A stretch of DNA of 64,000 bases from Prostheceraeus crozeri (lineage: Eukaryota > Platyhelminthes > Polycladida > Euryleptidae): positions 144,119 to 208,118 of the forward strand of contig CAJQUW010003414.1 of NCBI GenBank assembly GCA_907163375.1, in the 5' to 3' direction. The notes below the pieces were generated by a model. That model was not told the DNA's origin and ran no database searches. It worked only from the letters and a program-made list of their open reading frames with translations. Positions 46,794 through 58,602 of the stretch are shown here, piece after piece; position 1 is the first letter of the stretch, and each line of letters opens with the position of its first letter. The translations under genes and the position numbers were made by a program.

Positions 46794-47540
46794 CTAAGCA
46801 TCTCTACGAGCCTTGAATTCATATCTCAATGCTTTCTCCTGCTCCAGTTGTTCATTGGTAAGATCATGTTTTATGAAAACTCGCTGGTAATCATCATTGC
46901 TCAAATTCCCTAAATTACGAGCATTTTTCAATATTCGTAATTTATCACCAAACGAACTCATTACAACTTTAATTGGTCCGTCCCTGACACCTTTCCTACC
47001 AATCCTGAAACATCGGTTAAACTTCAAATCAGCATTACCAATTGAGGAAAAAATTGAATTAACCGACAGTTTGTCATCATCACGATTGTTGGTAGTGGAT
47101 TCTGGAATACCAAAAATTATCAAATTATTTTTTCGATATTCTCTGTCTTCCATCTCTTTCATAAATTCGCTCCTGATTTCATGTTTTATATCATGGAATT
47201 TTGTCGAAATATCTTCAAACTTCTTTTGAAAAGAAGACACTGTTTCCTCGAATTTTTTGTTGAAGGAAGACACAATTTCCATGATTATGCTTCTACTTTC
47301 TTTCAGCAGCTCACTTTTCATTTCAGAAACCGCATTGCAAACAAATGATTTCATCACATTCTCATCAAAAGCTTTTGAATTAGTCTCTCCTTCATTCACA
47401 ACAGCAACTGCGTCTTTCAACGCACTCAGCAATTGTTGTTTGGACAGCTTATTAACTTGAGATGTAGACATTCTACGGACATGAGAGAAAGAAAAGGAAT
47501 CAGAATCTGCCATCGAAAAAATTAGGCGAAATATCCCCAA
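46794..47540 (-). CDS. LINE ORF1 protein, intact frame
   Basis: The frame is 248 residues; the likely real start is MADSDSFSFSHVRRM (residue 10) or MSTSQVNKL. A coiled-coil (about residues 60-135: VSSFNKKFEETVSSFQKKFE) is followed by EDREYRKNNLIIFGIPES, CFRIGRKGVRDGPIKVVM and VFIKHDLTNEQLEQEKALR, an RRM-like domain as in CR1/L2 and L1-type ORF1 proteins that bind element RNA. The frame is open although the rest of the LINE is decayed. Confidence 0.75.
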   Translation of the reverse strand: MGIFRLIFSMADSDSFSFSHVRRMSTSQVNKLSKQQLLSALKDAVAVVNEGETNSKAFDENVMKSFVCNAVSEMKSELLKESRSIIMEIVSSFNKKFEETVSSFQKKFEDISTKFHDIKHEIRSEFMKEMEDREYRKNNLIIFGIPESTTNNRDDDKLSVNSIFSSIGNADLKFNRCFRIGRKGVRDGPIKVVMSSFGDKLRILKNARNLGNLSNDDYQRVFIKHDLTNEQLEQEKALRYEFKARRDA

Positions 47541-48351
47541 AACGTATTGCTTGAAAGGGGTTTGAACTCTGTACCTTCCACAAGCACAAACAGCTTGTTA
47601 ACCGATATACCATGCAAACAACGATGCTGTTTGGGAATGTAACAGTTAGATAAATGCAAGCCAACACAATAGCGCGATATTATGACGTAATCTTCCAGCT
47701 GATACAGTCGCAGTACAGAAAACAGTTCCAGAAGAAAGGATAAAATCACTTATAATTTGATCCACAGGAATTTGCATAAATAACGATGGCAGAAAATGAC
47801 TATCGATGAGATGAGGATCACGATGATATGAAATTCCACAAATAATGATCGCAAAATCACAATGAACGATGGAAAACGAAGATGGACGACGGGAGACAAA
47901 TTCAGACACAACCGCACACGATCACGATCATGAAGTTTGAGGGTTTCTATGGGGCCAAACGCTCCAATTATTTCTATGCGTTCCGTTTATGATGTACATG
48001 TAGGGTAAACTCGGCTAATTTGGACATGCACTGCTACTCGTCTAATTTGAACACCACACCAGTCTAATTTGGATACCTACTCGGCTAAAGTGGACACCAT
48101 ATATTAGCATCTATTTAATACATGGAATGCTCCTCGGCTAATGTGGACAGTAAAATTACAAACTTACTTTCATTTACTTAAGAATGATTTACCTACTAAT
48201 GAATATTACGACTAGAATATTTCGGGAAATAGGTTCTGCAGTTTGATGATTTTTTACATAACGCTCATCAGAAAATAATTTTAGAGGTAAAAACTAGAAT
48301 CATATATTGTGTAGATTAGGGACCTGAAACTTAACTATAAATGCGTTACAC

Positions 48352-48937
48352 TTAATGTAGCCGTACGCAGATTATATAGTAGGCATATGCCTGCACGCAA
48401 TAACACTCCTGAACAAGAAGAGTACATGGAGATGCTTCACTTCCCACATTTTGCAGAGCGCATGTATAAACAGACAAAGACACAATGTTTTCATCACTTT
48501 CGGGAGAAGTCGATTCCTCTGGCTGGGGCCAAGAAGTTCTTTGGAAATATGTGAAAACTATCTTTTGATGATGTGTCAAATGATAGCGGAAATAATCCAG
48601 TCTTCCAGAAGTTTGATACAGTATTTCCTTTTTTACACGCAGTTTTGCAGGCTCCCGAGAACAACTGACAGTAAGAAGTCTTCTTCGAAATTACTATACC
48701 GGGGTTTTCATCAATAAATGCTCGGCATCTTTCTCGCCATGATCGCTTCATAGGGCCGAAAACACTAACATCAAGTGGTTGAAGACAGTTACGGGTGTGT
48801 GATGGCAAACTAATCAACTCGACATTGTTTTTTGAGGCTTCCTGAAAGAGTTCCCTTTTCTGTCTACTCAAGATGAACTCACACAAACGTTCTTCTTCTG
48901 CTTTTGTCAACGTAGTTAGTTGGTCACTCGTAGACAT
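48352..48937 (-). pseudogene. Pogo-type transposase with internal deletion
   Basis: The N-terminus MSTSDQLTTLTKAEEERLCE resembles the first DNA-binding helices of pogo-like proteins. Directly after RQKRELFQE the frame continues with NNVELISLPSHTRNCLQPLD and VFGPMKRSW, the C-terminal end of the DDE_1 domain. About 300 residues holding the first two catalytic Asp are missing in frame. It reads through to RGIDFSRK. It cannot be catalytic. Confidence 0.7.
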
Positions 48938-48987
48938 GGTGCTGAAATCGCCTTTCAGCCAAATTCGACGGAACGTATCCTCGGAAT

Positions 48988-50299
48988 TTAATGTCTTTTC
49001 GCGATAGCACCTAAACGAATTTTGTTCAGTCCTGCAAGGAATAAATGGGCGCTCGGGTTCTGTAGCGCATTGTGTATAGGCCTACATGTAGACCCGTGGG
49101 TACTTACGCGTTCATGTAGACCTATATAAGCCCCATCAGTGGTTATTCTTGAGACATTGGAATTGAAGCCCGTTAGTGGAACGGTCGTCATCGATGCACA
49201 AACGCTATTGAATTTTGGGAAATTTATTTAGGCTTACATGTAGGCCTACATTGTAAACTCTAGGGCACGATATTTCGCTTGAATTAGGCACGAAATTTAG
49301 GCATCAATTCTAACCAACACAAGGCACGAGTAGGTACGAAGTTCATAGTGCCGAGTTCGTGCCCATTGATTTTTCCTTCGATTTCATTGGATAAACAATA
49401 TTTGGTTTGGTGCCTATTAGTACCTTGTGTCGCCTCGAGGCACTAGTAAGGCACTAACTAGGTGGTAACTGGCACGAAATTTCGGCTTCGTGCCTAAATT
49501 AGTGCCCTACAATTTACACTGTATTCCTAAAATTGTCAAAGTTGTCCACCTTTTATTTATCATTTATATTGTACTGAACATTTCACGTAAAATTCCAGAT
49601 TAACACAAAAATTTAAGCTCAGTTCAAATTGCATGTAAGCATACGACTATGCCTACTAACCTCGAAAAGGTGGATAGCCCATTATTTTAAGCAATCATTT
49701 TAAAGTACCGTACACAAGTCCCATCGAAAACTTCGCAATAATTTTTTCTAAACATATCTTAGCGTATTTTCATGCAGACATGGGCCTATAAACCTTAAAG
49801 CAACACTTACCAATAGCATCTTCTTTTCTCAAACATTTGGAAGCTTCGAATTCCCTATCCGCATCTCTGTCACGGTCCATTGCAGATAATAGCGATCGCG
49901 TTTGAGTCTATAGACATAATGGGTGTATCCATCTAGGCTATATCTGAGATAATACAATCAAGTTATCAGTCTTTGGCCTACCATAATGAGTTCTATATCT
50001 ACGCTCGTATATGTACATTTACAAGCGGAGGTGGTTCACTCTTGTGAATCATGCTATGCCTAGTGGATATAAATCGCTGCCTTGATATGTAGGCCATGCC
50101 TATGTCTTTCAATTTTGTAAGCGAACAAACTAACAAGCCACGAGATACCCATAAATTGTACAGCAACATTGACTGTGCACTAACCTTACGTAAATATTAA
50201 AGTACAATGCAGCCACTTTTCATCATGCCGTACTTATGATAATAAATTATAGACAGCTGCACGTACCTATAGCAATCTAAAAACGTCTTCATTCGCTTC
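48988..50299. other. Interior of the pogo-like element, otherwise non-coding
   Basis: Apart from the MITE at 49249-49521 no domain is recognised. Confidence 0.4.
49249..49521. mobile_element. 273-bp MITE with GGCACGA repeats, TA target
   Basis: Ends CATTGTAAACTCTAGGGCAC and, inverted, CAGTGTAAATTGTAGGGCAC, with TA on both sides (49247-49248 and 49522-49523). GGCACGA or TCGTGCC recurs about seven times inside. Confidence 0.7.
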
Positions 50300-53200
50300 C
50301 TTAGCGTCTGCCGGGACGGTCGTGTCTCGTGCGTGGCGTTCATCGGCGGCAAAGGCGAACCCTTTAGTCTCAGTTCTTCCGGCTGTCAGTGTGCTATCGA
50401 CATACCAAACTCAACCCTTCCAGTTATTGGTGCTGAGTGTATTATTCACCTTCGCATACTGTTTGTCCGTGATTCGGGATTTTTCAACGTTTTTGTGGAT
50501 TAACTCCGATTCTTGCCGAAATCTCGATTGTGCTTCATCACATTTGCGCTTTTGCAGTATAAATCAGCATGATTCATCCCCTTGTCAGTTGTCAGTCCTC
50601 TAGCCAAATACCAAACTTTTCCCTATCATCGCAGCACCTGTGCTACTCTCGCGAAGACCTGCTAAAACTGCATTCTCCCAATTTCTCCTTACCAAGGCGT
50701 ATTAGACGCAAGCTGTGGTTCCTGAAGATCCGACGACTCCCACCGCTGACTTCTGATGACGTCACAACTCAAGAAGGGGAAGACTCGCCACATGGCGATC
50801 AACAGAATGGGGCCTCTCCGCGCACTCAATCTTCGTATTCACCGGTCCTTGGACGACCTATCCCAGTCATCATTTCTCACCGCCGATCTGCAATCTCTTC
50901 CTTCGCTTCCCACCAACCACGTTATCGTACATTACGCGATGTGCCTATTACCAACTTCAAAAAATCCTCTTTTTCACGTCGACCACCCAATGTATTAATA
51001 ACTAATATTCGATCTATTGTCAACAAAGTCGATAAAATATCTATCAAACTTTCCAAATTTATGCCAGATATCGCTGTCTTATGTGAATCTTGGCTCGATG
51101 GCTCGATTCCTGACATTGCAGTTGCTTGCAGAGATTATCGTATTATCCGAAAAGACCGCAATCGACCTGGAGGTGGTATACTGTGTTATGTGCGAGACTT
51201 TCTCAATTCGACAGTTCTGTCCTCTTTCGATGTATCTTCACTGGGATCTTGCAATTCAGAGATTCTTCCATTTGTGCTGCCTAATTTGCTTTTCATAGCG
51301 ATTTATCATCCATTTTGGAATAACCCGTCTGAGCACGAAACTGCCATATCTTGCATCGCTGACATTATAATTGACTTCACTTTTTCATTAAATTCTTGAC
51401 TCCTCTGACGTAAGAATCGTGATCGCTGGGGATATTAATGATCTGCGTCACTATACTGATGAAATCAGTCAAGTCACTGGCACCAAGGCCCTTGTGGATT
51501 TCAAAACAAGAGGCGATAACACCTTTGACCAAATTTTAAAAATATTGCGAGTGAGAACCCTCCTCAATGTTATGGTCCAATGGGCAATTCAGATCATGTG
51601 GTTGTTGTTTGGTCCAATTCCCAATTGAAACCGGTTATCTCAAAGAAGAGTATTCGAAAAGTGACAAATTACAATAAGACTTTCTTCTGTGAACAAATTC
51701 AAAAGTATGATTGGTTGAGTCTGGTTCGGTCAGAATCGGATATTAACTCGGCGATGACTCTTTTCCAGAGCTGTATGCACGCGTTATTTGATTGGTGCTT
51801 CCCCAAACGAATTATTCGCATAAGATCAACGGATCCTCCTTGGATGCGAGGCTCATTGAAACTTCTGATCAACAACCGAGACAGAGCACACAAAGAAGGG
51901 AAAATGCAGAAATATGCAAGACTTAAGGGCGAAGTAAACAAACATTGCGCTTTCTTAAAGCAGAACTACATTCAATCAACTATTTCAGCTGGTAATTCCA
52001 AAGAAATCTGGAATGCTATTAAGTACGTCGCAAGATGCGGAGTCACTAAGAGTACTGTACTGATATTCCATTCTCTGCTCATGAATTCGCTGACTATTTC
52101 TCTTCCTGTTATGGTCAATTGCATGTGCCTCAGCCTTCGTCTGAAGTCTTTTACGAATCATGGGAATCAAGCACAAGCGAACGTCATTCTGTCACGACTT
52201 TTTCTGTCGATGAGGCACCATCTGTTCTCAGCAAAGTCAAAAAGAAGAGCCCCGGAATAGATGGCTTACCTCACTGGATATTCCGAGATTTTTCAGACCT
52301 GTTATCTCCAGACATAACCGAATTATTCAATCGGAGTCTAAGTTTGAAAACAGTTCCCGATTGCTTCAAATGTGCTATTATCACACCTGTCCCAAAATGC
52401 TCATCTCCAACGGCAGTAAACCAGTATCGACCAATATCTTTACTTCCGATTTTGGCAAAATGTTTGGAGAAGTTGGTCTCAGATAAATTGATTCTTCCTC
52501 GTATTCGTGAAAACATCTCTTCGCGTCAATTCGCGTATTTGCCCAGCAAAGGGACAGCCGTAGCAATGACGCTCTTATATCAAAGTGTGTTAAAATTCCT
52601 TGATGATGGTTCAGGTATCGTCCGTCTATTGACGATTGACTTTGCTAAGGCGTTCGATTTGCTTTCCCATGAACTAATCTTAGCGTCATGTGTCAAGTTT
52701 TGGACTTACCGAATCTGTAACCCAGTGGATCAAAAGTTTTCTTTCTAATCGCAGTCAGTGTGTCCGTGTTTCATCTTCTTCTTCTCATTTGTATTCTGTC
52801 CCAATGGGAGTTCCACAAGGAAGTTTTTTAGGACCGCTATTATTCTGTATGTCTGTTGATAACTTCGAAACCTTGTATCCTAACACGTCGGTAGTAATGT
52901 ACGCAGATGACTTGACATTGTTGCACTTTATTCGATCCCCAGAAGAAGACATTTTACAGGAGGAATTCAATCATATTCAGTCGTGGTCATCATCTATTGG
53001 ACTCAGAATAAATTTTTCTAAGTATAAAGTGATGAACATCATTACTCGCAAAAACGTAAGTGTTCTCCCAATTGAGCTGACAGATGGAGCTATTATTCAA
53101 ACCGTATCGCACCTGAAACTTTTTGGGAGTTCATACATCTGACGATATGAAATGGAACAAGCATGTTAACACCATTGTTGCCTATACCTCAAAGAGGTTG

Positions 53201-53731
53201 TTCATTATTTGGAATTTGAAGAAGTCAGGTTGTGATGATTTTACTTTAAGGAGAGCGTATTTTGCATTTGTCCGGTCCATTATTTTATATTGCTGCCCAG
53301 TGTTTGTTAACGCACTGGAATACCTGCATCGGAAGATGTCTGGTGTTGAGAAGAGAGTATCTAAAATCATTGGCAAGGATATTTCCACGGCATTATTTGA
53401 TGTCGTTGACAAAATTTGTCTGTCCCTATTTCGTAAAGATGTTGATGATTCTTGTTACGCGCTCAGAGGATTTTTTCTTCCACGGGGTAGGTGCCTACGA
53501 AAGACATGCCCACTGCGCCCACCGAAGGCAAAGACTGTCCGTTTAGCCAACTCATTTATACGCTTCGCTAGATAAATTTTTGTGTGTATCTTTGACTTCT
53601 TGTGGTTCGTCTACATGTGGCGTAATTTAAAACTTGTATAAATTTCAATTGTGTCAATACTGTACGTCTACAGAATCATTGTTGTTGGACAAATAAAGGC
53701 TACTATTATTATTATTATTATTAACGGCTCT
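50300..53731 (+). mobile_element. CR1/Jockey-group LINE with ATT tail
   Basis: It begins with a GC-rich leader (GTCTGCCGGGACGGTCGTGTC), runs through endonuclease and RT, and ends GGACAAATAAAGGCTACT followed by ATT repeats at 53703-53722. It is about 3.4 kb and nearly full length. No ORF1 frame is evident in the short leader. The exact 5' end is uncertain by tens of bases. Confidence 0.75.
50569..53575 (+). pseudogene. LINE endonuclease-RT polyprotein, frameshifted
   Basis: Endonuclease: NVLITNIRSIVNKVDKI, AVLCESWLDGS, RPGGGILCYVRD and VIAGDINDLRHY, then MGNSDHVVVVW with the SDH box. RT: KSPGIDGLPHWIF, QYRPISLLPILAKCLEKL, FAYLPSKGTA, TIDFAKAFDLLSH, PMGVPQGSFLGPLL and MYADDLTLLHF (near 52900). 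The C-terminus has HTSDDMKWNKHVN and ends at 53575. Frame changes occur near 51400, 51590, 52120, 52740 and 53125. All domains are present, so this was a recently active family. Confidence 0.85.
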
Positions 53732-53957
53732 CAAATAGAGAGTCTTCTTTACTGATATAGGCCTAGGACCACAATAATATAACCTTATGTTAATCAATAG
53801 GCCTTTATATCATTCGTGTTGGCCAGAGTTATAGTACAGATCAACTTTATACGATTTTAATTACTTACAGGCTGTAACATACTAATAATTGCAGCCAGTG
53901 TCCAAATTATCCCAAAAAGTGTCCAAATTACCCTGGTGTGGAGTCCAAATTACCCTA

Positions 53958-54487
53958 AACATGGTGTCCAAGTTTTCAGCTCCCTTTATTTAATGCTATC
54001 TGGACACAGATTCTCATTTGAATGATATTTACGATATTTACGAATATAGTCCATAAATGGAATGTAAGAAATTACTAGTGATATCAAAGATGCGGAAAGT
54101 CGACGGTATTTAGCGACGATATAAAAGATGCGAGGAAGCAGAAAAATCAGGCCAGTTTCTCACCAGTAGCAAGTCACTAAAATGCTGATGAGGCTGATAT
54201 TTAACCTTTCAAAATTATTCAAAATCAATGTAGGCCTACAAGACCCTAGATTATTTATGCCTTGGGCCTATGGGCAAATCGTGTGCGCGGAATGGCATTT
54301 TCACGTATAGACTAAACATACAAAGCGTGTCACTGTGATGAGAAGGTAGAAATAGTGTTTTTAAGGGAATCTTTGTACGAAAGCGTTTCACTGATAGGAA
54401 TAGAGAACAAATCTAAGCCTGATTATTAATTATCCGAAAAATTCATTTGATAAGTACACGGTGCGGCTGGCCAAATTTGTCATAACG
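53958..54487. other. No recognisable gene
   Basis: GGTGTCCAAG and CTGGACACAG phrases just outside the pogo end hint at further decayed end repeats. Confidence 0.4.
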
Positions 54488-54645
54488 ATAATTATTTGAT
54501 TGTAGTTGGAAAGAGCCAATATAGAATGATGGTTAATATAATATATAACTATATCATATATAAGTTATATAATATATAATATAATATACTAAATACAACC
54601 ATCATTCTGTATTGGCTCTTTCCAACTACAATCAAATAATGAAAA
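54486..54645. mobile_element. 160-bp palindromic MITE
   Basis: ATTATTTGATTGTAGTTGG, then AAAGAGCCAATA and GAATGATGGTT, is mirrored at 54600-54645 with two mismatches over about 43 bp. The centre is pure AT. No coding potential. Confidence 0.75.
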
Positions 54646-54815
54646 ATAGCCAAGACAATATATTCAAAAATAACGATAATTGCAAAGCAATCTCAAACAT
54701 TCAATTATTGAAATTTTACTGAAACGTTTTTACTAATCTTAGATAGGGATTATCTATGATTCAGTTGGCAGCCATTGAGTATTAACACTCTATGTAAAAA
54801 TTGTTTAAATTACAG

Positions 54816-55420
54816 TTAAAGAAATGAAATAGTATTGCTGCACGAAGGCAACTGACCTGCAAGTTCACTTGAAGTCCTATGACTGAAAATCAAGCCAGAA
54901 TCTATTAAATGTTGCGGCCAAAATGACCTGGATAGTGCTGGGAACCGGAAGTGTGCAGTCGGACGAAAAGACGAAGCAAAGTTCGAGACATTCTCTATGC
55001 GAGTGTTAGTCGTACAGTGATGTGGCTTACCTCGTTGAATCTGGCTGAGACAGTTAGAGCATACCTTCATTGATTTGGGAATTTCGGCGTTCACAACTTT
55101 TGATGGACGACCACCACGTTGATTGATTTTCTACTTAGGTAAAATAGTTTGCCGAGCAATTTTGCAAACGTTGCATTGACAGGTAGAGTTGGAACGCGTG
55201 ATTGGAACACGAGGTCCGAGTGAAGAATAATCAAATGTATCAATTGAAGTTGAGGAATCGACTTTCGAATATTGGGTAATAACAGAACGGCAGGTACCAC
55301 AATGAAGTCGGAGGTCTTGAGTCGTTAAAATCCCATCCATTTATAACATATTGCTCAATAGTATCTTGTTGTCCAGGAGTTATTTGTCCCATTTCTTTCA
55401 CATTCTTGAAGCATATTAAA
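54816..55420 (-). pseudogene. Cys-rich N-terminal part of a transposon-type protein
   Basis: Minus-strand pieces read VINGWDFNDSR, LHCGTCRSVI, TCQCNVCKIAR and MKVCSNCLSQIQRGKPHHC, a series of paired cysteines and histidines. I recall this layout (CxxC...CxCxxC...CxxC...H.C) as the N-terminus of the same uncharacterised family whose KIGID segment is at 8974-9282. Frames change near 55310 and 55130. The C-terminal domain is absent. Confidence 0.4.
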
Positions 55421-55499
55421 AACACAACTAATAAAGACTCTTCATGAGTTCTTATGTCTTTTATGAAGCAAAGAAAGCGCCATTGAATTAGCACTGAAT

Positions 55500-56125
55500 A
55501 TGAATAGTCACTAAAGATCACGAAAGTGAATGAAATACGAGAATCCGTAACAGAAAGATATTTGCATAGACCACGAACTGACGATTATTTGAATTCAATA
55601 TCAAAAATATCACAAATCAAATCATATCTACTTAATCAAGAATTCGAGGTTTGTATCATTAAATCGATTATACCATAGGTATCTATGCTCTAATCGATTC
55701 AATTCAAATGACAAACATCGTTTGAAGTTAAACAACTATCCCTGACTCGATTGCTTTGTTCATTTTTCGTACAGCAACTCTACATTGGCATCAGATGCAA
55801 AAATAGTGAATATTATATAGAGTCAGCCTATTGAAAAACTTGACATAATTGATATCTATGGATAGATATTCAAGATAGATATTTCGATATTCAAGCTAGT
55901 TTTGTGTAATTAAATCGCATAGATTTACGGCTCCTACAAACACACTTGCATAAACATGTGCCATGCATGTAGTAAGTATATGCACGAAAATGCCACAGAA
56001 ATTCACGAACTCATAGATTCTGAGACGAATCATATCAGACAGTGGTGCGATACTAATAAGCTTCTCTTAAACAGCAATAAATCTAGTGCGATGATCATCT
56101 CTAGACGTGATTGCATTCTACCACA
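55500..56125. other. No recognisable gene
   Basis: A short + frame near 55990-56100 (TNHIRQWCDTNKLLLNSNKSS) resembles the RT thumb region of a LINE (W...N.L.LN..K...) and may be a small LINE scrap. Confidence 0.4.
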
Positions 56126-57085
56126 AACAAATATTTTTTGGTATATTTCTGTATTCTCTTGGTATATATTTGTATGCTTTTCGTATGTTATTTCAAATGT
56201 GGTATGCTTTACATACTAAAGCCATACTAGCACAATGTTAAAAGAAAGCAAAAATCATGTCCAAAGTATCTTGATTTCAGGCCTTTTGTCAATAAAGATC
56301 ACACTAATGTTACTACTGTTCTGCAGGCAGTGAGATAGTGACATTCAAGAGTCATTCTTTCAATACTGAATTCGATTTTAATACGTAAGTCTAAGGCATT
56401 TCATGAATAATCAATAAGATTTCAACCATCAACAATTATGCATTATGTAATTTTGAAATTTTAGCATATTGTCAATCCGAAATAAAAACCCATTATAATT
56501 CATGAACGCAAAAATAGTCATGTTTGAGATATATAAGTCAACATGATTTCACTAAAGATATCGTTTCAATGAAATGATGTGTATCAACTTGGGTCATAAA
56601 GTAGGGTTAAATAAACGTCCTGTTAATGTTGCCAGACAAGTAGCATCGACCGCATATTCGTGGAGCATAAAATTCACAATAAATCTAATGTACTCAAATA
56701 TCACTCTATCAAACAAAAAAATATTGCCACTTGTATTACCGAAAAAAGTTATTTGACAGTAGTATGTAATACATACAGTTTTTTGCTATGTGACTTAAAG
56801 CTGCACATACCAAATGGATACCAGAGGCATACGAATAAGGATGAATTTCCATCGGGTCTCGTATATAAAACATACCAACAATTCGTATTTCAGTGTAAAA
56901 CAGCCAATCACATATAGAATAGTTCGTATCGCTACATACTAATCACATACTAAATTAAGTGAGATGTGGTATGATAAACATACCAGATCTCTGTAGACAT
57001 ACCAGAATCTCGTATCAGATGTTAGTTTCAAATTGTATGTAATTTTGGTATATGTTTGTATGTAATTTTCGTATCCAGCGAGATA
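56126..57085 (+). repeat. M-family MITE, uninterrupted copy
   Basis: TTTGGTATATTTCTGTATTC, TTTTGTCAATAAAGATCAC, GGCATTTCATGAATAATC and the end TTTTCGTATCCAGCGA follow the same order as both halves of 41602-45869. The extreme left TIR (CACTGTAAATCGCT) is missing. It serves as the empty-site reference for the DUF7869-A insertion. Confidence 0.75.
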
Positions 57086-58100
57086 CGGCGGTTGGCGTTG
57101 ACCAACAAAAAATGATTAAGACACTCTGAATTAAGCATTGATGGTTAATTTAAAAGTGAATGGAAAGTACATGTAGAATATGCATCTCATGATTTGCAAA
57201 TATTTGTTCTGCTTTCCATAAGTTCCTCAATTGAAAGTATGGTATTTTCTTCCCACCAGGAAGTGAAATCATTAAAACCATAATTTAGAGCCAAATTTAA
57301 TCTAGAGGCAGTACTTCTACTCTACAAAACCAAGACAAGGTTTTGATTATCACAATAACTGGAAGAAGCGATAATCATGAGCGGTAGGGCACATATTAGT
57401 CACATTTGGTCACATATCTGCCGTGTTGAATGTGACCGATTCGGGCACATTTGGTCACATAAAGGCAGAGGCAAACGTCACATGCGTTGGGCACATTTGG
57501 TCACATATTGGGCACAGCTTGGTTTACAGTGTATCTAAAACTGATTTGAAATATTAGTTTACCAATTCATTCATTAATGGATTCTGAAGGTGGAGTGACG
57601 GACGACGGTTCATGGCTATCTGGTGCGGTGAGAATTCTATTTGAAATTGGCGGGCACGGAAAAATAAATGCCATGAGAAGATAACATTCTAATGCTATGT
57701 ACGACACTTGTTCAAGCTCTTACTTGTTAGTTGCTATTTGTCTCTTTGTTTCATGCCAGCAGCTGCAGATGGCCATTGATTAGAGTGAATTTACTTCAGA
57801 TTTTGTTTTTGACATGCTGTTGATGTGGCAATTGGCATTCGTAACGGGAACGCTTCACCTCATTTCGGTAATTCTGCTGTTGGAATGTCAACGATGAACT
57901 CGAAGTGTTCATGTTGCGGATGATCATGTCATTCTGCAGTCAATATGTCAATGCTCAGACAGAATGAGTTGGATGATGAGCTTCTTGATCGGTCAAACCT
58001 ATAAATCACCTTGCTCCACAGAATTAAACAGATCTCTTCCTATGTTTGACTAGAAAGGAAGCATTGGAAAATGTAACACTAGTAGTAACAAAAGGTCCAG
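57086..58100. other. Non-coding; GGCACATTTGGTCACATA repeats
   Basis: Between 57384 and 57525 the phrase GGCACATTTGGTCACATA recurs three to four times, ending TTTACAGTGTA like other TA-MITE ends here. About 58040-58085 matches the repeat near 15035. Confidence 0.5.
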
Positions 58101-58107
58101 AATAAAC

Positions 58108-58370
58108 ACAGCGCGCCCCCCCCCTCCCCCCCCCCTCTGGAACGACAGAGGTTGTAGTCTGTCGTGGTGTGCCGGCCAGGTTGGTTCACAACATGTTCGC
58201 TGACTCCCCCCCCCTCTGCAACGACAGAGTGTGAGACTCGAGTGAGTTGGTCCGACCGCCTGGTTGACTTGGGCGACCGTCCAGGTTGACGTGGGCGACC
58301 GTCTAGGTTGACGTGGGCGACCGTCTAGGTTGACATGGGCGACCGTCTAGGTTGTCGTGGATGGTGAAAT
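58108..58370 (+). repeat. C-tracts and a 22-bp tandem repeat
   Basis: Two long C-runs (58118-58136 and 58206-58217) are each followed by CTCTG(G/C)AACGACAGAG. Then GGGCGACCGTCTAGGTTGAC is repeated about four times at 22-bp spacing (58272-58365). Confidence 0.8.
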
Positions 58371-58602
58371 GGCTGCCAGATTCGGATTCAGCGTAAAATT
58401 CTGCATCTGTGGTGTGATTTCCAGCTCAATCGGCGAGAAAAACTGTTTCTTCAAAATTTTGGCAGAGTTAAAATGTGGGACGTTTTGGTGTGTAGGGCCC
58501 AAACGTATCCTCGGATGAGAAAACGGAGGCCAGATTCGGATTCAGCGTGAAATTCTGCATCTGTATGGTGAATTTGAAAGCAATCGGAGAGAAAAAATTT
58601 TT

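Larger units (their letters stand above)
35100..47930 (-). mobile_element. CR1/L2-type LINE split by two nested insertions
   Basis: Four coding blocks on the minus strand are in correct order: ORF1 (47540-46794), endonuclease (46790-45872), linker (41600-41322) and reverse transcriptase (36636-35111). Removing 36645-41313 with one TTTATAAA, and 41602-45869 with one TA, rejoins the blocks at plausible positions. The residual length is about 3.9 kb. The 5' end is near 47930 and the 3' end near 35100. Frameshifts in the endonuclease-RT part make it inactive. Confidence 0.8.
48003..53955 (-). mobile_element. Pogo-like element with TAATTTGGACA repeats, LINE inserted
   Basis: Each end carries arrays of TAATTTGGACA-type motifs (48015-48140 and, inverted, 53890-53955). 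Outermost GGGTAA faces TTACCC, with TA at 48001-48002 and 53956-53957. The interior includes a pogo-type transposase remnant on the minus strand, a MITE (49249-49521) and a 3.4-kb LINE. Without the LINE it is about 2.5 kb. Confidence 0.6.

Noticed and set aside
54486-54645. Transcription terminator
   Set aside because: The inverted repeat is far longer than a terminator, has an AT-only centre and lies away from genes; MITE is the simpler reading.
57384-57530. Complete MITE with GGCACATTTGGTCACATA repeats
   Set aside because: Only the right end (TTTACAGTGTA) resembles a terminus; no matching left end was found.
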